A DNA stretch of 64,000 nt from Haematobacter massiliensis (GTDB taxonomy: Bacteria; Pseudomonadota; Alphaproteobacteria; Rhodobacterales; Rhodobacteraceae), in contig NZ_JGYG01000003.1 in NCBI RefSeq assembly GCF_000740795.1, forward strand, positions 402,717 through 466,716, written 5' to 3'. The notes under the pieces were generated by a model. It saw only the letters and a list, made by a program, of their open reading frames with translations, made no database searches and was not told the origin of the DNA. Shown piece after piece: positions 46,589 through 56,021 of this stretch. Positions within the stretch are counted from its first letter, which is position 1. Every line of letters starts with the position of its first letter. Position numbers and translations under genes: made by a program.

Positions 46589-47488
46589 TCATTCGGCCTG
46601 CGCCAGCCGCACGGGCTGCTCCGAGGGGAGCGGACCGGCATCGGCGGAGAACTCTTCCTTGGCCCGGGTCAGCCAGTCGGCATAGACCTGCGGGCTCACG
46701 ACCTTCACCACGATCGGCATGTAGGCGTGGTTGATTCCGCACAACTCCGAGCATTGGCCGAAGTAGATACCCTCTCGCTCCGCCTTGAACCAGAGCTCAG
46801 CGAGGCGACCGGGCACACCGTCCTGCTTCACGCCGAAGGCAGGGATCGTCCAGGAGTGGATCACATCCGCCGCAGTCACCTGCATCACGACCGTCGCGCC
46901 CGTGGGAACGACCACCGCGTTATCCACCGCAAGAAGGTAGTCCGAATCGGCGTATCCGTTTTCGGCAAGCTCCTCCCGGGGCAGCATGATGCTGTCGAAG
47001 GCGATACCTTCATCGGGATATTCGTAACCCCAGTACCACTGGAAGCCGGTCGTCTTGATGCGGATATCCGCTTCCGGCATCTCCTGCTGCTTGAACAGGA
47101 TCGGCAGCGAGAAGGAGCCGATCACCACGAGGATCAGGATGGGCACGATCGTCCAGGTGATCTCGAGCGGTGAATTATGCGTGAAGCGCGCGGGCTTCGG
47201 GTTGCGTTTCTCGTTGTAGCGCAGGATGCACCATACAAGAAGCACGGTGACGAGCAGCACGATCGGCACAATGATCCACAGCAGCAGATCGTCGAGCCAG
47301 TGGATGTCGCGCGCAAGTTCCGTTGCGGCGGGCTGGAAGCCGATCGCGCCGTCAACCGGCTTGCCCACGACCGGAAGCCCCCCGATTCCATCGGGCGGAG
47401 TTGCAGCGGTCTGGGCGCTGGCGGCAAAGCTGGCGAGGGATGCGGCGACAGTCGTGGCTAATCCCGTAAGCGTGGTCGAAAGGCGCAT
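46589..47488 (-). CDS. ctaC: Cytochrome c oxidase subunit II
   Basis: The predicted 299-residue protein has a signal peptide ([20 protein letters not shown]), two membrane helices ([40 protein letters not shown]) and a periplasmic cupredoxin domain. The CuA ligands are visible in the C-terminal block [20 protein letters not shown] (Cys-x3-Cys-x3-His) with the earlier His in [18 protein letters not shown], and the electron-entry aromatic region [16 protein letters not shown] 47488 has GGAG five bases upstream. First gene of ctaC-ctaB-orf-ctaG-ctaE-SURF1; subunit I is elsewhere. Confidence 0.97.
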   Translation of the reverse strand: MRLSTTLTGLATTVAASLASFAASAQTAATPPDGIGGLPVVGKPVDGAIGFQPAATELARDIHWLDDLLLWIIVPIVLLVTVLLVWCILRYNEKRNPKPARFTHNSPLEITWTIVPILILVVIGSFSLPILFKQQEMPEADIRIKTTGFQWYWGYEYPDEGIAFDSIMLPREELAENGYADSDYLLAVDNAVVVPTGATVVMQVTAADVIHSWTIPAFGVKQDGVPGRLAELWFKAEREGIYFGQCSELCGINHAYMPIVVKVVSPQVYADWLTRAKEEFSADAGPLPSEQPVRLAQAE

Positions 47489-47655
47489 GTTCTCCGTCCC
47501 ATATGGCGCGGCACTTCCCCGGAAAGCAGTCAGCCGTGCCTGAACCGCCTTGCGGCAGTTTCCCATTGTTTCCCTTTCCCCTGAAACCATATTAGGTCAT
47601 GCGCGACAAGCAAAACGTGTGTGGCGCTTCCTGAACAGAAAGTACGGTTCCTTCC

Positions 47656-49080
47656 ATGACCATGTCCGATTCCTTCCGTCCGTTCGAGACGATGATCGAT
47701 GAGGGGCGGGCGCTGGCGTTGCTGCGCGAGACGCTCTCGGGCGCGGAGGATGGCGAGATTTTCCTCGAACGGCGCCGGTCGGAGGCGCTGGTGCTTGATG
47801 ATCAGCGCATTCGCTCGGCGAGTTACGATGCCTCGGAAGGCTTTGGCCTGCGCGCCGTGAAGGGCGATGTGACGGGCTATGCCCATTCCTCCGAGATCAG
47901 CGAGGCCGCGCTTCGCCGCATGGCGGAGACGGCACGGCTGGCGGTGGGCGATGGCGGCGGCGTGATGGCCCCGCCTCCGCCCGGCACCAACCGGCGCCTC
48001 TACACGGATGAAAACCCGATCGACGGCGTCTCCTTCCCGGCCAAGGTCGATCTGCTGCGGGAGATCGACGATTGGGTCCGCGCGCTCGATCCGCGGGTGG
48101 TGCAGGTCTCCGCCAGCCTCGCCGCCAGCCATCAGGAGGTGGAGATTCTCCGCCCCGACGGCCTCCGGCTGGCCGATGTCCGACCCATGACCCGCATCTA
48201 CATCTCGGTGATGATCGAGGAAGGCGGACGGCGCGAATCCGGCTCCGCAGGGGGTGGCGGGCGCGCGGGTCTGATCGGGCTGATTGCGCCGGAGAACTGG
48301 CAGGCCGCCGCACGGGAGGCGCTCCGCATCGCCACGGTGAACCTCGGGGCGGAAGCGGCGCCTGCGGGCATCATGGATGTGGCGCTCGGGCCCGGCTGGC
48401 CCGGCATCCTGCTGCACGAGGCGGTCGGCCACGGGCTGGAGGGCGATTTCAACCGCAAGAAGACCTCCGCCTTCGCGGGGCTTCTGGGGGAGCGTGTCGC
48501 CGCGCCCGGGGTGACGGTTCTGGATGACGGCACCATCCCGGACCGCCGCGGCTCCATCACCATCGACGACGAGGGCACCCCCTCCCGCAAGAACGTCTTG
48601 ATCGAGGACGGCATCCTCGTCGGCTATATGCAGGATCGTCAGAACGCGCGCCTGATGGGGGTGGAGCCCACAGGCAACGGTCGCCGGGAAAGCTATGTCC
48701 ACGCGCCGATGCCCCGCATGACCAACACCTACATGCTCGCCGGTCCCGATGACCCGGAGGAGATCGTCTCCCGCGTGAAGGACGGCATCTGGGCCGTGGG
48801 CTTCGGCGGCGGTCAGGTCGATATCACCAGCGGCAAGTTCGTTTTCTCCTGCACCGAGGCCTATCGCGTCACGAACGGCAAGGTCGGCGCTCCGGTGAAG
48901 GGCGCGACGCTGATCGGCGACGGCCCGACCTCGCTCCGCCATGTGCAAGCGGTCGGCAACGACCTGAAGCTGGACCCGGGCATCGGCAACTGCGGCAAGG
49001 CGGGTCAGTGGGTGCCCGTCGGCGTGGGGCAACCGACGCTCCTCATCGGCGGGCTGACGGTCGGGGGCAGCAAGCTCTGA
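47656..49080 (+). CDS. tldD: Metalloprotease TldD
   Basis: The 474-residue protein has the TldD zinc motif HExxxH in ILLHEAVGHGLEGDFNRKKT (His254, His259) and the C-terminal TEAYRVTNGKVGAPVKGATL of the PmbA/TldD family. With TldE it forms a heterodimeric peptidase that degrades unfolded peptides and matures some RiPPs. The partner TldE is not in this window. It is divergent from ctaC with a 167-base spacer. The ribosome binding site before ATG 47656 is weak; another ATG lies two codons on. Confidence 0.95.
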   Translation: MTMSDSFRPFETMIDEGRALALLRETLSGAEDGEIFLERRRSEALVLDDQRIRSASYDASEGFGLRAVKGDVTGYAHSSEISEAALRRMAETARLAVGDGGGVMAPPPPGTNRRLYTDENPIDGVSFPAKVDLLREIDDWVRALDPRVVQVSASLAASHQEVEILRPDGLRLADVRPMTRIYISVMIEEGGRRESGSAGGGGRAGLIGLIAPENWQAAAREALRIATVNLGAEAAPAGIMDVALGPGWPGILLHEAVGHGLEGDFNRKKTSAFAGLLGERVAAPGVTVLDDGTIPDRRGSITIDDEGTPSRKNVLIEDGILVGYMQDRQNARLMGVEPTGNGRRESYVHAPMPRMTNTYMLAGPDDPEEIVSRVKDGIWAVGFGGGQVDITSGKFVFSCTEAYRVTNGKVGAPVKGATLIGDGPTSLRHVQAVGNDLKLDPGIGNCGKAGQWVPVGVGQPTLLIGGLTVGGSKL

Positions 49081-49313
49081 TCCGGGGCTGCCCGATCAAC
49101 TTGGCTCGAATCCTGCCTCCACCGGGGAGCTACATGGCCCAGTTGCGGGCCCAGCGGCGTTGATTGCCCTGCCGCGCCAACCAGAATGCCGGGGCTGCAT
49201 TGCGCAGCGTGGCAGGCGGTCGCAACACATCTGAGCAGCCGACGGGCTGTGGATTCACCCGCTATTAACTTTCTTCGGCGAGATTGGCTCCGTGGTGCAG
49301 ATGGAGCCGGACG

Positions 49314-50480
49314 ATGAAGGATACTCTCAGCCCTCTCCCGGCCCCGCTGCTGGCGGAGGAGGAGCGTTTCGCGCGGCTCAGGCTGATCCGCTCCGCGCGG
49401 GTGGGGGTTCTGACCTTCCGCCGTCTTCTCATGGAACATGGCTCCGCGCTCAGGGCGCTGGAGGCGCTCCCTGCCCTTGCGGCGGCTTCGGGAGCGCGGA
49501 ACTATCGGCCCGCGGGCGCGGCGCTCGCGCGGGCGGAAATCGCCGCCGGGCACGCGGTAGGCGCGCGCCTTTTGGTCGAGGGGGAGCCGGACTACCCCCG
49601 CCTGCTGGCCGAGATACCGGATGCGCCGCCGCTTCTCTGGGCGCTCGGCGACATTTCCCTGCTGACGAGCCCCATGGTCGCCCTTGTCGGCGCGCGCAAT
49701 GCCTCCAGCCTTGGCATCCGCATGGCGCGACGGCTTGCAGGTGCCTTGGCCGAGGCCGGGTTTCCGGTCGTCTCCGGCCTTGCCCGGGGGATCGACACCG
49801 CGGCGCATGAGGCAGCGCTCTCCCATGGCACTATCGCTGTTCAGGCGGGCGGGATAGACGTGATCTATCCACGGGAGAATACCGATCTGGCCGCCCGGAT
49901 CGCGGCGTCCGGCCTGCGTCTGAGCGAGCAGCCGCCGGGGATGCAGCCGCTGGCGAGGCACTTTCCACAGCGCAACAGGATCGTCTCCGGCCTTGCCCAC
50001 GCTGTGGTCGTGGTTGAGGCAGCACCCCGCTCCGGCAGCCTCATCACCGCGCGAAACGCACTGGATCAGGGGCGTGAGGTGTTGGCCGTGCCGGGCCATC
50101 CGCTCGATGAACGCGCGGGCGGATGCAATCTGCTCATACGCGAAGGGGCACTTCTCGTTCGGGGGGTGGAGGATGTGATTGCGGCGCTCGCAGCGCTTCC
50201 GGGCCAGCGCCTTGAAAGAGCGGCAGTGCGGCCCGCCGCTATTCCAGCCGGCTGTCAGAGGAGTGGATCGCATTCCCTTCACTCCCCAGTTTCCGCAACT
50301 CTCGAGAGTGCCTCGCTTCCTCACCTCATTCTGGATCGACTGAGTCGCAGCCCCATAGCGGAGGATCAGGTATTCCGCGATCTCGGCATCAGCGTGAGAG
50401 AGGGAGCTCCGGCTCTTCTCTCCCTTGAACTGGACGGGCGAGTGCTCCGTCACCCGGGTGGCCTGCTGAGCCGGGCATGA
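49314..50480 (+). CDS. dprA: DNA processing protein DprA
   Basis: The 388-residue protein loads RecA on incoming single-stranded DNA during natural transformation and is widely kept even in strains not known to be competent. It has an N-terminal HhH/SAM-like part, the extended Rossmann core (MVALVGARNASSLGIRMARR, VSGLARGIDTAAHEAALSHG, GIDVIYPRENTDLAARI, RSGSLITARNALDQGREVLA) and a C-terminal winged helix (LDRLSRSPIAEDQVFRDLGI). ATG 49314 with GGAG seven bases upstream is better than the TTG at 49284. A good terminator follows. Confidence 0.95.
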   Translation: MKDTLSPLPAPLLAEEERFARLRLIRSARVGVLTFRRLLMEHGSALRALEALPALAAASGARNYRPAGAALARAEIAAGHAVGARLLVEGEPDYPRLLAEIPDAPPLLWALGDISLLTSPMVALVGARNASSLGIRMARRLAGALAEAGFPVVSGLARGIDTAAHEAALSHGTIAVQAGGIDVIYPRENTDLAARIAASGLRLSEQPPGMQPLARHFPQRNRIVSGLAHAVVVVEAAPRSGSLITARNALDQGREVLAVPGHPLDERAGGCNLLIREGALLVRGVEDVIAALAALPGQRLERAAVRPAAIPAGCQRSGSHSLHSPVSATLESASLPHLILDRLSRSPIAEDQVFRDLGISVREGAPALLSLELDGRVLRHPGGLLSRA

Positions 50481-50495
50481 CGTGCAGCAAGACCA

Positions 50496-50531
50496 GGGAT
50501 GCCGACCGATCACGGCATCGGCATCCCTTTT
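50496..50531 (+). terminator. Intrinsic terminator after dprA
   Basis: GGGATGCCGA (50496-50505) pairs perfectly with TCGGCATCCC (50518-50527) over a 12-base loop, followed by TTTT. It lies 15 bases past the dprA stop. Confidence 0.8.
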
Positions 50532-50913
50532 CCCGAAGACCGCGCCTGCCATGCAGGACGGGCGGCAGGCCGGCAGCTTCCGCTCACGCGGCCTAGCCTC
50601 CCCCGCCTGCATAGCCCAGACATGACGGGCCACAGCACGCGAGCCGCCCCGGCCTGAGTGCAAGGCGGCACAGACCAGCGGGCGACCGCGTTCGACCGCC
50701 TGATCTCCGGCGTGGTCTCCGGCCTGATCTCCACTCCGCTCTCGGGCCTGGCCGGTGAAGATCTGCGCGCGCGGCCGCCCTTGCGCAGCGGTGGTGCGCC
50801 CAAGAGCGGCTGCGCGCGATATGCCGCCCGCCATTTGACTCGCTTCATGCTTGCGTCACCTTGAAGCACTGGCAGACGCGCTTGGACGTGTCCAAAAACC
50901 AATGGAGGATCGT
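50532..50913. other. Non-coding interval between dprA and the lipoprotein gene
   Basis: About 380 bases with open frames on both strands that look random (no ribosome binding sites, Arg/Pro-rich translations). A short imperfect tandem repeat of TGATCTCCGGC-like units occurs at about 50700-50735. The promoter for the lipoprotein/EF-hand pair should lie near its right end, but I could not assign -35/-10 elements with confidence. Confidence 0.45.
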
Positions 50914-51159
50914 ATGTTGAAACGAACCGGATTGCTGTGCTGCGCTGCGGCACTGACCCTCGCGGCCTGCGGCCCGACGACACCGGAGGAGCGCGTCTAT
51001 CGTCAGCATGAGGCGGGATGTATCGCGGGGAGCGTGACGGGCGCCGTATTGGGTGCCGCGCTCGGCAATGCCTTCGGCGGCGGTTCGGGCCGGACGATCA
51101 TCACTGCGACCGGTGCGGCGCTCGGCGGCCAGGCCGGTAACCAGCTGACCTGCGGCTGA
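50914..51159 (+). CDS. Small glycine-zipper lipoprotein
   Basis: The 81-residue protein has a lipoprotein signal (MLKRTGLLCCAAALTLAAC, lipobox LAAC), then a short linker (EERVYRQHEAGCIAGSV) and a glycine-zipper segment (TGAVLGAALGNAFGGGSG, ATGAALGGQAGNQLTCG) of the Rick-17kDa/OmpA-linked 2TM type. Two Cys in the mature part may pair. GGAGG lies 8 bases before the ATG. Such lipoproteins sit in the outer membrane and are often envelope-stress induced. The EF-hand gene follows after 14 bases and is probably cotranscribed. Confidence 0.85.
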   Translation: MLKRTGLLCCAAALTLAACGPTTPEERVYRQHEAGCIAGSVTGAVLGAALGNAFGGGSGRTIITATGAALGGQAGNQLTCG

Positions 51160-51173
51160 GGGGAGAGACGAGA

Positions 51174-51530
51174 ATGAAACGCAAACTGATCCTCGCCTGC
51201 GCTGCGACCCTTCTTGCGACACCCGTGTTCGCGCAAACCACAAGCGTGGGCTTGATTGACGAACGCGTGCTGCAGCTCATGGATTCCAATGGCGACGGCG
51301 CTGTCACCCGTGCCGAGATGCAGGCCTATGCCGAGCGGGCCTTCACCCAGCTCGACACCAACGGCAACGGACGGCTCGAACCTTCGGAAACGAGCCAGAT
51401 TCTTTCCGCGTCCCAGTTCCAGATCATTGACAAGGACGGCAACGGCTGGCTCTCCAAGAAGGAATTCACCGATCAGCTGATGGCAGACTTCGCCTCCGCC
51501 GATAAAAACGGCGACGGCATGCTGCGCTGA
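51174..51530 (+). CDS. Secreted EF-hand calcium-binding protein
   Basis: The 118-residue protein has a signal peptide (MKRKLILACAATLLATPVFA) and EF-hand loops at residues 37-48 (DSNGDGAVTRAE), 61-72 (DTNGNGRLEPSE) and 86-97 (DKDGNGWLSKKE). A fourth loop, DKNGDGMLR, is cut short by the C-terminus after position 9. The first three have the Asp/Asn ladder and the -Z Glu, so calcium binding is likely. No enzyme domain. It probably acts in the periplasm as a calcium buffer or sensor. Confidence 0.9.
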   Translation: MKRKLILACAATLLATPVFAQTTSVGLIDERVLQLMDSNGDGAVTRAEMQAYAERAFTQLDTNGNGRLEPSETSQILSASQFQIIDKDGNGWLSKKEFTDQLMADFASADKNGDGMLR

Positions 51531-51541
51531 TTTGCGCAAGA

Positions 51542-51568
51542 GGGGGGTGGCCCTGCCGCCGCCCCCCC
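51542..51568 (+). terminator. Possible terminator after the EF-hand gene
   Basis: A G-run with GGC (51542-51552 area) and a GCC/C-run (51556-51568 area) can form a GC-rich imperfect hairpin starting about a dozen bases after the EF-hand stop. Only CTG TTG follows, so it is weak as an intrinsic terminator. Confidence 0.4.
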
Positions 51569-51570
51569 TG

Positions 51571-51600
51571 TTGACAAGCGGTGCATCCCGTCACATGTAA
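51571..51600 (+). promoter_or_regulatory. Candidate topA promoter
   Basis: A perfect -35 hexamer TTGACA (51571-51576) is followed at 17-18 bases by a weak -10-like CATGTAA (51594-51600). It lies 48 bases before the topA start, directly after the hairpin that ends the preceding unit. Confidence 0.45.
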
Positions 51601-51647
51601 GCCGCCGCGCGGCCGACCCTCACACCTGCGCCGCGGCAGGAGGATGA

Positions 51648-54278
51648 ATGGCTGTCGTCGTCGTCGAATCGCCCGCCAAAGCTAAGACCATCAACAAATA
51701 CCTTGGCCCCGGTTTCACCGTTCTGGCTTCCTACGGCCATGTCCGCGACCTGCCGCCGAAGGATGGGTCCGTCGATCCCGAGCACGATTTCTCCATGAAG
51801 TGGGAAGTCGCCTCCGACAGCAAGAAGCATGTCAAGGCGATCACCGACGCGCTGAAAGATGACGACACGCTGATCCTCGCCACCGACCCCGACAGGGAGG
51901 GGGAGGCGATCTCCTGGCACCTCAAGGAGGCACTGTCCAAGGCGATAGGGAAGAAGAAGGTCTCCCGCGTGACCTTCAACGCCATCACCAAGGACGCCGT
52001 CACCAAGGCGATGGAAGCCCCCCGCGATGTGGACATGGAGCTGGTGGAAGCTTACCTCGCCCGCCGCGCGCTCGACTATCTCGTAGGGTTCAACCTCTCT
52101 CCCGTGCTTTGGCGCAAGCTGCCGGGGGCCAAGTCGGCGGGCCGGGTGCAGTCCGTCTGCCTGCGGCTCATCGTCGAGCGGGAGATGGAGATCGAGGCGT
52201 TCCGCGCCCGCGAATACTGGTCGGTGACGGCGACGCTGGTCACGCCGCGGGGACAGGACTATCAGGCGCGGCTGACCATTCTGGGCGGCAAGAAGCTCGA
52301 CCGCTACGATATTCCGACGGCAGAGGCGGCGGAGATCGCGGTGCAGGCGATCCGCTCCCGCGACCTGACGGTGCAGGGTGTCGAGTCCAAACCCACGAGC
52401 CGCAACCCCTCTCCTCCCTTCATGACATCCACCCTTCAGCAGGAGGCGTCGCGCAAGTTCGGAATGGGCGCACGGGCCACGATGACCGCGGCCCAGCGGC
52501 TCTATGAAGCGGGCTATATCACCTATATGCGGACCGACGGGATCGACATGGCCCCGGAGGCGGTCGCCGCCGCGCGGGGCGAGATCGGCCGGCGCTTCGG
52601 CAAGGACTACGTGCCGGACAGCCCGCGGCTTTACAAGAACAAGGCCAAGAACGCGCAGGAAGCGCATGAATGCATTCGCCCGACCGACATGTCCGTGTCG
52701 GCGGAGAAGCTCGGCGTTTCCGACACCGATCAGCGACGGCTTTACGACCTGATCTGGAAGCGGACGATCGCCAGCCAGATGGCAAGCGCCCGGATGGAAC
52801 GCACGACGGTCGACGTGACCTCTGCCGACGGGCAGGTGGGCCTGCGCGCCACCGGGCAGGTCGTGCTCTTCGACGGCTTCCTCAAGGTCTACGAGGAAGG
52901 CCGCGACGACGACGGGGATGAGGACAGCGCCCGCCTGCCGCAGATCATGCAGGGCGAGGGCGCGGAAAAGCGCGACATCCAGCCCGAGCAGCATTTCACC
53001 CAGCCGCCGCCCCGCTATACGGAGGCTACGCTGGTCAAACGGATGGAGGAGCTGGGAATCGGCCGGCCTTCCACCTATGCCTCCATCGTCACGACGATTC
53101 AGGACCGGGAATATGTCCGCAAGGAAAAGAACCGCCTGATCCCGGAGGACAAGGGGCGTCTGGTCACGGCCTTCCTCTCCAACTATTTCCGCCGTTATGT
53201 CGAATATGACTTCACCGCAGATCTGGAGGGGCAGCTCGACGACATCTCCGCCGGCGAGCGGGATTACAAGGATGTGCTCGCGCGGTTCTGGAAGGATTTC
53301 TCCGCCGCGCTGGAGGGCACCTCCGACCTGCGGATTTCCGAGGTTCTCGACAAGATCGACGAGGTTCTGTCCCCGCATCTGTATCCGCCGAAGGCAGATG
53401 GCTCCGATCCGCGGCTCTGTCCGCTTTGCGGCAAGGGCGATCTGCATCTGAAGACCGCGCGCTCCGGCAGCGCGTTCATCGGCTGCTCCAACTATCCCGA
53501 ATGCCGCTACACGCGCCCTCTCTCCGCTCCCGGTGGGGATGAGGAGGCGCTATCCGCCGACGGCCGCATCCTCGGCAATGACGAGGCGGGCCTGCCCATC
53601 ACCATCCGCACCGGCCGCTTCGGCCCCTATGTGCAGCGGGGGGAGGCGTCGGAGGACGTGCCCAAGCCGCCCCGCGCCTCGCTCCCCAAGGGCTGGGCGC
53701 CGGGCGAAATGACGCTTGAGAAGGCGCTCCAGCTTCTGGAACTGCCGCGACCCATCGGTGACCACCCGGAGGATGGCGTGCTGGTGGAGGCAGGCATCGG
53801 GCGCTTCGGGCCTTATGTCAAACACGGCACTACCTATGCAAACCTGCCGGATGTGGAGGAAGTCTTCACCATCGGCATGAACCGCGCGGTCGAGGTTCTG
53901 GCCCAGAAGGCTTCCCGCGGGCGCGGCGCGGCCAAGGCGGCGCCGCTGAAAGAACTGGGGGAGCATCCCGACGGCGGCCCCGTGCAGGTGATGGCCGGGC
54001 GCTATGGCCCCTATGTCAAATGGGGCAAGGTCAACGCGACCTTGCCGAAAGAGGTACAGCCGGAAACCGTCACGCTGGAGGAAGCGCTGCCCCTGATCGC
54101 CGCGAAAGCCTCCAAGGGCGGCAAGAAGGCGGCGCCGAAGAAAGCGGCGGCCAAGGCCCCGGCAAAGAAAGCCGCCGCAAAAAAGACCACGGCGAAGAAG
54201 GCACCGGCGAAAAAACCGGCGGCAAAGTCTGCCACGAAAAAAGCTGCGTCAGACAATCAGGCCCCCTCGGGCGAGTGA
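51648..54278 (+). CDS. topA: DNA topoisomerase I (type IA)
   Basis: The 876-residue enzyme relaxes negative supercoils. The Toprim domain starts VVVVESPAKAKTINKYLG and carries the acidic triad in ILATDPDREGEAISWHLK. The active-site Tyr293 is in AGYITYMRTDGIDM. One zinc ribbon is clear (LCPLCGKGDLHLKTARSGSA, then CSNYPECRY), followed by Topo_C repeats (GRFGPYVQRGE, GRFGPYVKHGTTYANLP, GRYGPYVKWGKVNATLP). The last 50 residues are Lys/Ala/Pro repeats, a basic DNA-binding tail common in alphaproteobacteria. GGAGG precedes the ATG. Confidence 0.98.
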   Translation: MAVVVVESPAKAKTINKYLGPGFTVLASYGHVRDLPPKDGSVDPEHDFSMKWEVASDSKKHVKAITDALKDDDTLILATDPDREGEAISWHLKEALSKAIGKKKVSRVTFNAITKDAVTKAMEAPRDVDMELVEAYLARRALDYLVGFNLSPVLWRKLPGAKSAGRVQSVCLRLIVEREMEIEAFRAREYWSVTATLVTPRGQDYQARLTILGGKKLDRYDIPTAEAAEIAVQAIRSRDLTVQGVESKPTSRNPSPPFMTSTLQQEASRKFGMGARATMTAAQRLYEAGYITYMRTDGIDMAPEAVAAARGEIGRRFGKDYVPDSPRLYKNKAKNAQEAHECIRPTDMSVSAEKLGVSDTDQRRLYDLIWKRTIASQMASARMERTTVDVTSADGQVGLRATGQVVLFDGFLKVYEEGRDDDGDEDSARLPQIMQGEGAEKRDIQPEQHFTQPPPRYTEATLVKRMEELGIGRPSTYASIVTTIQDREYVRKEKNRLIPEDKGRLVTAFLSNYFRRYVEYDFTADLEGQLDDISAGERDYKDVLARFWKDFSAALEGTSDLRISEVLDKIDEVLSPHLYPPKADGSDPRLCPLCGKGDLHLKTARSGSAFIGCSNYPECRYTRPLSAPGGDEEALSADGRILGNDEAGLPITIRTGRFGPYVQRGEASEDVPKPPRASLPKGWAPGEMTLEKALQLLELPRPIGDHPEDGVLVEAGIGRFGPYVKHGTTYANLPDVEEVFTIGMNRAVEVLAQKASRGRGAAKAAPLKELGEHPDGGPVQVMAGRYGPYVKWGKVNATLPKEVQPETVTLEEALPLIAAKASKGGKKAAPKKAAAKAPAKKAAAKKTTAKKAPAKKPAAKSATKKAASDNQAPSGE

Positions 54279-54362
54279 GGGGCGCCCCTATGCTGCGGGC
54301 GCATTGACATGCCCCGCCCCCGTTGCCACAACTTCCGCGAGGGAAACGGACGGGAGGACCGG

Positions 54363-55088
54363 ATGGGGAAGATCTACGGCAGCGCTGAGGAGGCTCTCGA
54401 CGGCCTTCTGTTCGACGGGATGCTGATCGCCGCGGGCGGTTTCGGCCTCTGCGGCATCCCGGAGCTCTGCATTGCAGCGATCCGGGACGCGGGCACCAAG
54501 GAGCTGGTCATCGCCTCCAACAACTGCGGGGTGGATGATTTCGGGTTGGGCCTGCTGCTGCAGACCAAGCAGATCCGCAAGATGATCTCCTCCTACGTGG
54601 GGGAGAACGCGGAATTCATGCGGCAATACCTGTCGAACGAGATCGAGGTGGAGTTCAACCCGCAGGGCACACTGGCCGAGCGGATGCGCGCGGGCGGGGC
54701 CGGTATTCCGGGGTTCTACACCAAGACCGGCGTCGGCACGATCATCGCGGACGGCAAGGAACACAAGGATTTCGACGGGGAGACCTATATCCTCGAACGC
54801 GGCCTCGTTGCAGATCTGTCCATCGTGAAGGCGTGGAAGGCCGATGAGACGGGCAACGTCGTTTTCCGCAAGACGGCACGCAACTTCAATCCGCCTGCCG
54901 CGACCTGCGGCAAGATCTGTGTCTGCGAGGTGGAGGAGATCGTGCCCGTCGGCTCTCTCGACCCGGATGAAATCCACCTGCCGGGCGTCTATATCCACCG
55001 GCTGATCCAGGGCCATCACGAAAACCGCATCGAACAGCGCACGACGCGCGCGCGCCCGGCCTCCGCCGCGGCAGGGGAGGAAGTCTGA
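54363..55088 (+). CDS. 3-oxoacid CoA-transferase subunit A
   Basis: The predicted 241-residue alpha subunit has the family I CoA-transferase plan: LLFDGMLIAAGGFGLCGIPE (the GGFG(L/T)xGxP motif), LVIASNNCGVDDFGLGLLLQ, FNPQGTLAERMRAGGAGIPG and FYTKTGVGTIIADGKEHKDF. It transfers CoA from succinyl-CoA to acetoacetate or a similar acid. ATG 54363 has GGGAGGA upstream. The stop overlaps the start of subunit B by one base, so the subunits are made together. Confidence 0.95.
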   Translation: MGKIYGSAEEALDGLLFDGMLIAAGGFGLCGIPELCIAAIRDAGTKELVIASNNCGVDDFGLGLLLQTKQIRKMISSYVGENAEFMRQYLSNEIEVEFNPQGTLAERMRAGGAGIPGFYTKTGVGTIIADGKEHKDFDGETYILERGLVADLSIVKAWKADETGNVVFRKTARNFNPPAATCGKICVCEVEEIVPVGSLDPDEIHLPGVYIHRLIQGHHENRIEQRTTRARPASAAAGEEV

Positions 55089-55735
55089 TGGCTGGCGAGG
55101 TGAAGAAGGGCTGGGACCGCAACCGCATGGCCGCGCGCGCCGCGCAGGACTTGCAGGACGGCTGGTATGTGAACCTCGGCATCGGCATTCCGACGCTGGT
55201 CGCCAACTACATCCCGGAGGGCGTGAACGTCACGCTGCAATCGGAAAACGGCATGCTCGGCATCGGTCCCTTCCCCTATGAGGGTGAGGAGGATCCCGAC
55301 CTCATCAACGCGGGCAAGCAGACCGTGACGGCGCTGCCGCAGACCGCCTTCTTCGACAGCGCGCAGAGCTTCGCCATGATCCGGGGCGGCAAGATCGCAA
55401 TGGCCATCCTTGGCGCGATGGAAGTGTCGGAGACGGGTGATCTGGCCAACTGGATGATCCCGGGCAAGCTGGTGAAGGGCATGGGCGGGGCGATGGATCT
55501 TGTCGCCGGGGTGAAACGTGTGGTCGTCGTAATGGATCACGCGAACAAAGCGGGTGAGTCGAAAGTTCTGAAGGAGTGCACGCTCCCGCTCACCGGCAAG
55601 GCGGTGGTGGACCGCATCGTCACCAACCTCGGAGTGCTTGACGTGGTACCGGGCGGGCTGAAGATCGTGGAGCTTGCGGATGGCGTGACCGAGGCGGAGC
55701 TTCGGTCCCTAACGGAGGCGACGATCGTTGACTGA
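55088..55735 (+). CDS. 3-oxoacid CoA-transferase subunit B
   Basis: The 215-residue beta subunit carries the catalytic glutamate in VTLQSENGMLGIGPFP (Glu53, the SENG motif) and AILGAMEVSETGDLANWMIP followed by GAMDLVAGVKRVVVVMDH. This is typical of succinyl-CoA:3-ketoacid CoA-transferase ScoB/AtoA. It begins one base inside the subunit A stop (TGATG). A small GNAT gene overlaps its last eight bases. Confidence 0.95.
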   Translation: MAGEVKKGWDRNRMAARAAQDLQDGWYVNLGIGIPTLVANYIPEGVNVTLQSENGMLGIGPFPYEGEEDPDLINAGKQTVTALPQTAFFDSAQSFAMIRGGKIAMAILGAMEVSETGDLANWMIPGKLVKGMGGAMDLVAGVKRVVVVMDHANKAGESKVLKECTLPLTGKAVVDRIVTNLGVLDVVPGGLKIVELADGVTEAELRSLTEATIVD

Positions 55736-56021
55736 AGCGAAAATCGAAAGAGAAGTCTCTGGCAGCAAGGGCCGCTACGTGGTCCGAAAGGAGGGGTCCG
55801 AGGCGGAACTGACCTATTCCATCGCCTCGCCCCGCCTCATCATCGCTGACCATACCGGTGTACCCCCCGCCTTTCGGGGCGAGGGTATCGGTAACGCCCT
55901 GGTGGAACGGCTGGTGAGCGACGCGCGAGAAGAGGGGGTGAAGATATACCCTACCTGTCCCTTCGTCATCGCGTTCCGTCAGCGCCATCCCGAATGGGCC
56001 GACGTCTTCGCAGAGGACTGA
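55728..56021 (+). CDS. Small GNAT-like N-acetyltransferase (COG2388 type)
   Basis: The 97-residue protein has the compact acetyl-CoA-binding core of the YidJ/Gtn1 family: AELTYSIASPRLIIADHTGV, VPPAFRGEGIGNALVERLVS (R/QxxGxG loop) and the C-terminal IYPTCPFVIAFRQRHPEWAD, which is highly characteristic. The start appears to be a TTG (55728) overlapping the CoA-transferase stop by 8 bases, with GGAGG about 10 bases upstream. Substrate unknown. Confidence 0.87.
   Translation: MTEAKIEREVSGSKGRYVVRKEGSEAELTYSIASPRLIIADHTGVPPAFRGEGIGNALVERLVSDAREEGVKIYPTCPFVIAFRQRHPEWADVFAED

Noticed and set aside
50510..50983. 157-codon minus-strand frame across the dprA terminator
   Set aside because: It overlaps the terminator and the lipoprotein start, and its product is Arg/Pro/Ser-rich without a signal or domain.
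51591..53447. 618-codon frame opposite topA
   Set aside because: Shadow of topA, which has the Toprim and active-site Tyr motifs.
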